This document shows positions 1 through 4,836 of a stretch of 5,293 bases of DNA, in pieces. The notes beneath the pieces are model-generated. The model saw only the letters and a program-made list of their open reading frames with translations. It did not search any database and was not told where the DNA came from. Source of the DNA: Candidatus Poseidoniales archaeon (GTDB lineage: Archaea; Thermoplasmatota; Poseidoniia; Poseidoniales; Poseidoniaceae). Position numbers and translations under genes: made by a program. Every line of letters begins with the position of its first letter. Positions within the stretch are counted from its first letter, which is position 1. The stretch lies in contig JAAXIR010000205.1 of NCBI GenBank assembly GCA_012270265.1, positions 3,216 to 8,508 on the forward strand. The letters run 5' to 3'.

Positions 1-3000
1 CATCAAGACCAGCCCATGAGAGGTCGTCGTCGTCATCGTCGTCTTCCTCCTCTTCCTCGGCCTTCTTCTTGCGTCGCGTCTTGCGTTGAACAACATTGAC
101 AGCGAATGGATCATCTTCCTCTTCAGGCTCAGCAGGTTCGGATTTCTTTTCCTCTTCCTTCTTTTCTTCAGCAGCAGAACCTGTTCCTGTGATGGAATCC
201 ATGTCCAAGTCTTGTGTAGTTCCAATGAATTCAGACATCCAATCATCGTCTTCATCCTCGTCTCCGCCCTTCTTCTTCTTCTTCGGACCGGACAAGCTCA
301 CTTGAACAATCAACATAGCGACAATGAAGATGACAACGTTGACTGCAACTGCAATCCATACGAGCACGTACGGCGGTTCGCTCATCGAGGGAGTGACAAT
401 TTCAGGCTCAGGTTCAGGTTTGAGATCTTCCTCAAACGTACAAACCGTCTGACCTTCGAGATTGTTTCGACAGAAGTCGACAACGAAAACAACCTGTGCC
501 GTTCTTTGGTTTCCAGCTGTATCAAGAGCACGTACAGTGATGGCGTGTTGGCCTGCATCGAAGGTTCCTGCGGAGAATTCCATGTCACTGACGAGTGAAG
601 TTGCATCGCCGTTGATGTCGGTGATTCCTTCAGCATTGGCCCAAGGAGAGGTGCTCGTTGATCCCGTCAAACCTCCGTAGTTGAAGGTGAAACGGTATTG
701 CAGGCTACCGATTTGTACATCGTCTTCTGCAGCAAACATCAGGTTGATTTTATTCCCGTAGAGGTATTTCGAGCCTTCCGAGGAAGGTGATGGGGCGTAA
801 ACAGCAATGGTTGGTGATTGAGCATCAATCTTGTACGATGTGTTGGTGATGACGCCTTGGTTGTCTGCCAAATCAACAAGCGTCATCCGGATGGTCAGAT
901 CGCTTGCTTTCTCGGTTCCTGAAATTCTGAACTCAAAACTGTACTCCGGCCCCTTATCAGGATTGAGTGAATTGTCTGCGGTCTGAGTCATGACCGCTCC
1001 GCCAGCAGTCTCATTGTATCCATCCTCTGAGAAGACCTCAATGGTTGGCGTCGTCTTCAGATATTCACTCACTTCAATCTTGACCGTGTACAAACCAGGG
1101 ACCAGCGATGGGCTTGTGTAAGGAATACCTTCCTCATTGACCAATTCCATATCAACCACCGGAGGTCGAGCATCTTCTCGGAGGAGATTTGCATTCAATC
1201 CTTCTAAGATTTCGTTGTTGCAGTTGTTGAATCGATCGCAAACTGTTACAGCATACCATGCGTCCTGTTCTGAGCCAGGTGTGATTGGTACATTTCGAAT
1301 AATCGTAGCGGAGTTTTGCAGGCCGACATCGATATCATCCATGGCCAATTCCCAACCATCTTCATCGCTGCTGCTGCTCGATGATTCCTCAAATGGGTCG
1401 CCACTGTGCCGCCAAATCTGGTACGACTCACTCAGTTCCTGTAAGTTCCCCCACTCCATGGCAACGAAGCCGAGATCTCCACGGCTTTCAGAAATGGATA
1501 TTTGTGGCCATGTTGGTGGTGTGATATCAATCTCGACAGGGCCGAAGTAATTCTGGTCGAGACCAATGTACTCATACGAACCATTTGCATGAACATATTG
1601 TGCCTCACTTGTAACGTACACATACCAATTGAGGACAGCACCTGTTTCCGAGATAATGTCTGATCCCATCACGATATCGAACACCTGTGTATTGTCGTTC
1701 ACAAAGCCATGATACGTTGTTTGCGTGGCAAATTGTTGAGGGTTGGTCGGCACGCCGTTGGAAGTGTAAATGTGGTATCGCTCACCTTCGACACCGAGTT
1801 GATCGGTCCAAGTCACACGAACGGTACGGTCGCCAATGAATTCAGCATAGACGTTTGTTGGCTCTTTTTGCCAGTTGCTGAAGGCATCTTCTTCGATGGA
1901 GTCGCATGAGCCACCGCTTGTTTCGTTGTTGAAGAGTCCAATGGCATCAACGGTTACAACGCAATAGTATGCCATACCAAGAGTGCCGATGGGCAACTCT
2001 CGGGTGTATTGGTAAGGACTGTTTGAGTCCTCAAGGGCTTGGTCTTCATACAGTGAAGCAAGGAAGGTCACACCCGTATCGTAAATGGACGTGAAGGCAA
2101 CACCAGAGACATACAAGTCGTATCGTTCACCGGATTCACCGGGAACGCCAAACCACGTCAATTCTGTTTCACCAGTTCCATCATCTTCGGAACTCGTACT
2201 CACGGAGAAAACGGTTACATGGCTCGGAGGACGGTTGTCCTCAAGAACTGGTTGGGTCAATGCATTGCCTGAAAGGAAACGCAAATCGATGAAATCTTCT
2301 CCTGGACCTGTTTTGTTTGGAATGTAGTAGGTAATGGCGTAATATGCTTCTTCGTTCGTGTTTGGAGGAACGGTGTGAACGTACGATTCCTGATCCGAAG
2401 ACAGATTTGCAATTGGTGTCAATTGCTGATACACTTGGCCACCATTGCTACGAGAAATCTCAGTTGTGGACCGCCAAATCAAGATGCTTGTGTTCTCAAG
2501 TGCAGGTTCCGTGTTGGGTAGTAGCGGCGAGTGGTAGTTGATCCAAGTGAGTGTTGTTTCACTGTCAGCAAGTGAATAAGAAGCTTGGAAGTACAACGGT
2601 GTTTCAATTGGAGATGTGACTTCCTCGACGCCAATGGTCAACGTGGAAACGTCAGGGTCGAGTTCCTCGTAGGAAACGGTTGTTCCTTGATCGTCCCATT
2701 CGATGGTGACCGCGTAGTAAAACGTGCCATTGGTACCAGCATCGACGAGATAGGAAACGCTGTGGCCTGGGTGTTGTCCTCCGTTCCCTCCAGCAGAACT
2801 GAGGCACCAAGCGTATTGCACGTAGACGTTGGCTTCGCAGGCAGCGACCGAGTCGATGGTTTGCGCAACATCGATGTTTGATTGTGTGATCGGTTCTGTG
2901 TGACGGTGTACGATATACGTCGCAGAATGGTAGTAAGGAACGTTTCCATTGTACGTGTCGATGTTTTGCCAGGTAACCGTTGTTGTCTCCGAAACTGGAT

Positions 3001-3154
3001 CAAATGTTGCGGCTATGTGCTGTGCTTGCAGGTTGTCCGGATTCGTATCCGCAGCAGTGGAAACGGGCGTTAGTGGAACAAGCATCAACATCATGAGCAA
3101 GACCATGATGACGGCCTTCGGTTGGAGACTACGGTTCAGCGCGTTCGCACCCAT
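1..3154 (-). CDS. Giant secreted, membrane-anchored Fn3/Ig-like modular surface protein (C-terminus truncated by window edge)
   Basis: The frame is open without a stop from ATG 3154 to the window edge (1051 complete codons); an in-frame TAA lies ten codons upstream of the start, and a GTG directly before the ATG is an alternative. Residues 1-35 are a signal peptide (Arg/Lys n-region, Met/Leu/Val-rich core, STAA-D cleavage-like site). About seven beta-sandwich modules follow. Modules 1-5 are Fn3-like, with core Trp at 62, 204, 334, 449 and 568 and later Y-Y-A-V-T-type strands; modules 6-7 (from about 662 and 780) are Ig-like with D-[LT]-A-[DG]-N-Q at 761 and 878. One membrane helix spans about 929-954, then K958-962 and a strongly charged tail. 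The ectodomain carries eight Cys and eight N-X-S/T sequons. Topology is therefore outside modules, inside tail. Function is unknown: adhesion, receptor or envelope scaffold are guesses. No catalytic motif was recognised. Confidence 0.93.
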   Translation of the reverse strand, partial: MGANALNRSLQPKAVIMVLLMMLMLVPLTPVSTAADTNPDNLQAQHIAATFDPVSETTTVTWQNIDTYNGNVPYYHSATYIVHRHTEPITQSNIDVAQTIDSVAACEANVYVQYAWCLSSAGGNGGQHPGHSVSYLVDAGTNGTFYYAVTIEWDDQGTTVSYEELDPDVSTLTIGVEEVTSPIETPLYFQASYSLADSETTLTWINYHSPLLPNTEPALENTSILIWRSTTEISRSNGGQVYQQLTPIANLSSDQESYVHTVPPNTNEEAYYAITYYIPNKTGPGEDFIDLRFLSGNALTQPVLEDNRPPSHVTVFSVSTSSEDDGTGETELTWFGVPGESGERYDLYVSGVAFTSIYDTGVTFLASLYEDQALEDSNSPYQYTRELPIGTLGMAYYCVVTVDAIGLFNNETSGGSCDSIEEDAFSNWQKEPTNVYAEFIGDRTVRVTWTDQLGVEGERYHIYTSNGVPTNPQQFATQTTYHGFVNDNTQVFDIVMGSDIISETGAVLNWYVYVTSEAQYVHANGSYEYIGLDQNYFGPVEIDITPPTWPQISISESRGDLGFVAMEWGNLQELSESYQIWRHSGDPFEESSSSSSDEDGWELAMDDIDVGLQNSATIIRNVPITPGSEQDAWYAVTVCDRFNNCNNEILEGLNANLLREDARPPVVDMELVNEEGIPYTSPSLVPGLYTVKIEVSEYLKTTPTIEVFSEDGYNETAGGAVMTQTADNSLNPDKGPEYSFEFRISGTEKASDLTIRMTLVDLADNQGVITNTSYKIDAQSPTIAVYAPSPSSEGSKYLYGNKINLMFAAEDDVQIGSLQYRFTFNYGGLTGSTSTSPWANAEGITDINGDATSLVSDMEFSAGTFDAGQHAITVRALDTAGNQRTAQVVFVVDFCRNNLEGQTVCTFEEDLKPEPEPEIVTPSMSEPPYVLVWIAVAVNVVIFIVAMLIVQVSLSGPKKKKKGGDEDEDDDWMSEFIGTTQDLDMDSITGTGSAAEEKKEEEKKSEPAEPEEEDDPFAVNVVQRKTRRKKKAEEEEEDDDDDDDLSWAGLD
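20..83 (-). repeat. Low-complexity trinucleotide tract encoding Glu/Asp and Lys runs
   Basis: The plus strand shows runs of gtc/atc, ttc/ctc and ctt triplets. Read on the minus strand they encode R-K-T-R-R-K-K-K (1024-1031), then five Glu, seven Asp, and the start of L-S-W-A-G-L-D. Codons are mixed (GAC/GAT, GAG/GAA), so this looks like selection for charge rather than pure microsatellite growth, although such tracts are prone to slippage and assembly error. A second, shorter tract lies near 246-285 (five Lys followed by Asp/Glu). Confidence 0.8.
293..370 (-). other. C-terminal membrane anchor of the giant surface protein
   Basis: Residues 929-954 form one uninterrupted hydrophobic helix rich in Val, Ile and Ala. 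It is preceded by a Pro- and Glu-rich stalk (K-P-E-P-E-P-E, then S-E-P-P) and followed by S-G-P and five Lys. The basic stop-transfer block fits the positive-inside rule and puts the acidic tail in the cytoplasm. Confidence 0.9.
443..3031 (-). repeat. Array of about seven divergent Fn3/Ig-like modules (protein-level repeat)
   Basis: The ectodomain is built of modules of similar length. Linker motifs D-x-x-[PS]-P occur at residues 306, 543, 661 and 777, that is at intervals of 237 (two modules), 118 and 116. Core Trp residues of modules 1-5 lie at 62, 204, 334, 449 and 568, so the first two modules are longer (142 and 130) and the later ones near 117. Modules 3 and 4 share G-E-R-Y exactly eight residues after the core Trp (342 and 457); module 5 keeps a weaker S-E-S-Y at the matching place. 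The copies are too divergent to be recent DNA duplications. Confidence 0.75.
3050..3154 (-). other. Signal peptide coding segment of the giant surface protein
   Basis: Residues 1-35 begin with a short polar n-region containing Arg8 and Lys13, continue with a hydrophobic core from Ala14 to Leu28 that is very rich in Met, Leu and Val, and end in a small-residue stretch (V-S-T-A-A) before Asp36. This is a standard Sec-type signal with cleavage probably after Ala35. There is no twin Arg and no lipobox Cys, so Tat export or lipidation is unlikely. It also supports ATG 3154 as the right start, or at most the adjacent GTG. Confidence 0.85.
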
Positions 3155-3177
3155 CACACAATACGTCGCCGCCGCCC

Positions 3178-3200
3178 GTTAAGAGTATGCCGATTAATAA
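3178..3200 (-). promoter_or_regulatory. Candidate archaeal TATA elements upstream of the giant surface protein
   Basis: In the 79-base gap before the ATG at 3154 the minus strand reads TTATTAAT at 3193-3200 and CTCTTAAC at about 3178-3185. The first would give a transcript start near 3170 and a leader of about 16 bases; the second has its TTAA centre about 26-27 bases from the ATG and would give a leaderless mRNA. No Shine-Dalgarno-like GGAGG or GGTGA stands at a useful distance. This is pattern reading only, but the gap is long enough for a promoter separate from the gene upstream. Confidence 0.35.
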
Positions 3201-3233
3201 CGTGAACAACCGACGTATTTGTTTGTCAGAGAT

Positions 3234-3941
3234 TTACTCCGATTCATCTTGATTTGGTTGAGGTAGAGGTTGCTCTTTATCGAGCGCGATGATCTCTTTT
3301 CTCGCTTGCGAAAATCGAACACAAAACGTGTAGATTCCACCGAGACCGGAAAGAATCACAACGGCGGTGAGAGGATTCAGTTCAAGATGGTCAATTGGGG
3401 CGAAAGCTGCTGAATAATCTTCAACTCCAATAAGCCAAAAGATGCCTGTCAATGCAAGCGCAGCAATTGTCAAGATCGTTCGATCTGCTCGTGAGAATCC
3501 TCGATAATTTCGACCACCACTGACGGCTTGGGCTTGCGTTCCCATGTAGGAGCCTAGGATGGTGAACCATGCTGCTGCCCAACCCATCGCAGGATCATCG
3601 ACCCATGCTGGACTTGAGGCGATGGCGATAACCCACATCGCATCAAGGAGACGATCGAGCGTGTGATCGAGATAATCGCCCCAACGGGACACTTGGCCTG
3701 TTTGCCGAGCGAGTTGCCCATCAAGGCCGTCAAGGATCATTGAGAACGCAATCAACGATGCTGAGCCAATGAGCATGATTGCTCCCGCATCACTTTTCGG
3801 GGCAAGGAAAACAAGAGCACTAGCAGCGATTCCAACGGGAAGTGCGAGCCACGTCAATACGGCAGGATTGGTCTTGCCCAATCCGGAAACAAGAGGCGAG
3901 GCAACGGCTTCCCACCGTTTTCTGAGTTGTTCAAGTGCCAT
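3234..3941 (-). CDS. CDP-alcohol phosphatidyltransferase family membrane enzyme (polar lipid headgroup synthesis)
   Basis: The 235-residue protein carries the complete CDP-alcohol phosphotransferase signature D-x2-D-G-x2-A-R-x8-G-x3-D-x3-D: D71, D74, G75, A78, R79, G88, D92 and D96. In the family these Asp residues bind the divalent metal and CDP-linked substrate, and the last is the presumed catalytic base. About six hydrophobic helices are visible (roughly 28-48, 53-70, 99-113, 121-140, 153-172, 188-208), as expected. The tail after 212 is polar. In archaea such enzymes transfer an archaetidyl group from CDP-archaeol to inositol phosphate, glycerol phosphate or serine; the sequence alone does not fix which. 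An in-frame TAG six codons upstream supports ATG 3941. The kinase gene ends 29 bases upstream, so the two are probably cotranscribed. It ends with TAA, which shows TAA is used as a stop here. Confidence 0.92.
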   Translation of the reverse strand: MALEQLRKRWEAVASPLVSGLGKTNPAVLTWLALPVGIAASALVFLAPKSDAGAIMLIGSASLIAFSMILDGLDGQLARQTGQVSRWGDYLDHTLDRLLDAMWVIAIASSPAWVDDPAMGWAAAWFTILGSYMGTQAQAVSGGRNYRGFSRADRTILTIAALALTGIFWLIGVEDYSAAFAPIDHLELNPLTAVVILSGLGGIYTFCVRFSQARKEIIALDKEQPLPQPNQDESE

Positions 3942-3970
3942 CTCAATCGATGCAACCTAGTGAAGAAAGG

Positions 3971-4522
3971 TCATATGCTTTCGGCATCAATTCCAGTTGC
4001 AATCCAGTCAATTGAATCCGAGATGAATTCTTCGACGGAAGTCGAAGGCTTATCATTCAAAATGAAATCGAGGACACTTTCAACCGAAACATCTTGTTCA
4101 GTCGTATCAAGTTCCATTACGTTTGCATGTGGATGCACTGCGATAAGATCGGCCCATACGCCAGAAATGAGTTCCCATTCTACGTTCGATTCGATTTTGT
4201 CAGGCTCATAACCCATGCGTTGTTCAAGCCGGTTTCGCAGCTCGTACGGGTTGCACCGTAGTACAATTACAGCATCGATTGGGCAGTGATGAGAAAGATG
4301 ACCATCAATCACGCAGTGACTGTCGCCTTCCCATTTCCATTCGGCAAGTTTTGAGATTTCGACCTCGCGTAACTCTTCAAATTGAGAGAGGGCATCAACA
4401 CTTTCCTCTGCTTCTTAGAGTTGTATGATCTTAAAACATTCCTTTTGTAAGCGTGAAGCGAGAGTCTATTTCCCAGTTCCTGGCGAACCGGTGAGGGCAA
4501 TGACGCGAGGCTGCATGCTCAT
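3971..4522 (-). pseudogene. AK6/Fap7-like nucleotide kinase with two in-frame stop codons
   Basis: Read in one frame from ATG 4522, the product would be about 183 residues, the usual length for the archaeal AK6/Fap7-like adenylate kinase family. It starts M-S-M-Q-P-R-V-I-A-L-T, has the P-loop G-S-P-G-T-G-K (12-18), and later V-I-D-G-H-L-S-H-H (71-79), V-L-R-C-N-P (87-92) and R-L-E-Q-R (98-102), all family hallmarks. Codon 19 is TAG (4466-4468), where Ser/Thr of the Walker A motif belongs, and codon 36 is TAA (4415-4417), where related proteins often have Ser. There is no frameshift and the true end is TGA. The natural role would be NMP phosphorylation and, in eukaryotic relatives, small-subunit ribosome maturation. 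Starts at 4516 or 4555 are possible. It could be a recent pseudogene, a sequencing error or, less likely, a recoded gene. Confidence 0.8.
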
Positions 4523-4575
4523 CAGAGCAACCAAACGACGTGAAGAATTAAACATGAGGTTTGGAATGGTATGCT
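4523..4575. promoter_or_regulatory. Divergent promoter region with a near-symmetric TATA-like element
   Basis: The 53 bases between the kinase and RAM-domain starts hold one clear A/T element, GAATTAAAC at 4545-4553, which reads GTTTAATTC on the other strand. Its centre, about 4549, lies 27 bases from ATG 4576 on the plus strand and 27 bases from ATG 4522 on the minus strand. Archaeal TATA boxes centre about 25-28 bases before the transcript start, so this fits a shared TATA core with leaderless transcripts in both directions. No Shine-Dalgarno site is seen on either side. Confidence 0.45.
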
Positions 4576-4818
4576 ATGGCCGCAATCGCCCTTGTCCTAC
4601 TCACGACGGAGCCCGGCCGAGAGCAAGACGTTGTCAACGAACTCAGCGAGATGTCTGAAATCGAAGAGGCCATGGTGCTGTTTGGCGAATACGATGTGTA
4701 TTGCAAGGTGGTCGTCGACGATTTTTCACAATTATCGGACCTCGTTTTACGAAACGTTCGTACCCTATCAGGTGTTGTTGAAACAACAACCCTGACGGCA
4801 GCAAACCATGGACAGTGA
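4576..4818 (+). CDS. Stand-alone Lrp/AsnC-type ligand-binding (RAM) domain protein
   Basis: This 80-residue protein is a single RAM (alpha/beta, ACT-like) domain without the DNA-binding helix-turn-helix of full Lrp/AsnC regulators. The visible pattern is a first strand (A-A-I-A-L-V-L-L), T-E-P-G-R-E at 11-16, a helix to about 28, a second strand, the hallmark F-G-E-Y-D at 36-40, a third strand, a helix (50-61), and the end strand S-G-V-V-E-T-T-T-L. In the family these domains dimerise or form octamers and bind amino acids at subunit interfaces; the ligand here is unknown. ATG 4576 begins exactly at the domain; a TTG at 4561 would add five residues but suits the family less well. It lies 18 bases before the TPR-like gene and is divergent from the kinase, so the two plus-strand genes are probably one transcript. 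It could modulate a partner regulator or enzyme. Confidence 0.9.
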   Translation: MAAIALVLLTTEPGREQDVVNELSEMSEIEEAMVLFGEYDVYCKVVVDDFSQLSDLVLRNVRTLSGVVETTTLTAANHGQ

Positions 4819-4836
4819 GGTGTTTTCTTGTTTGGT

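Noticed and set aside
20..83. CRISPR array or regulatory microsatellite
   Set aside because: The triplet runs have no spacers and are explained by Lys, Glu and Asp codons in a coding frame.
86..598. A 170-codon plus-strand open frame with Phe- and Ser-rich sequence
   Set aside because: It lies antisense to the tail and last module of the giant surface protein; its Phe/Leu runs are the complement of Glu/Lys codons, and it matches no family.
2638..3003. A 121-codon minus-strand open frame inside the giant gene region
   Set aside because: It is in a different frame from the long open frame that carries signal peptide and repeats; its product is Arg/Thr-rich without recognisable features.
3155..3233. 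Rho-independent-like or T-rich terminator after the phosphatidyltransferase
   Set aside because: No hairpin followed by a T-run was found on the minus strand in the gap; only TATA-like elements stand out.
4466..4468. TAG in the kinase as a pyrrolysine codon
   Set aside because: The position needs a Ser/Thr hydroxyl for nucleotide-metal binding, and the second stop is TAA, which pyrrolysine does not explain.
4415..4468. Genome-wide reassignment of TAA and TAG
   Set aside because: The adjacent phosphatidyltransferase ends naturally with TAA at the right length, and the 1051-codon frame contains no internal TAA or TAG.
4309..4500. A 63-codon minus-strand open frame over the kinase's 5' half that could hint at a frameshift
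   Set aside because: The P-loop, the V-I-D-G-H-L-S-H-H block and all other family motifs lie in one and the same frame, so no frameshift is needed; this other frame carries none of them.
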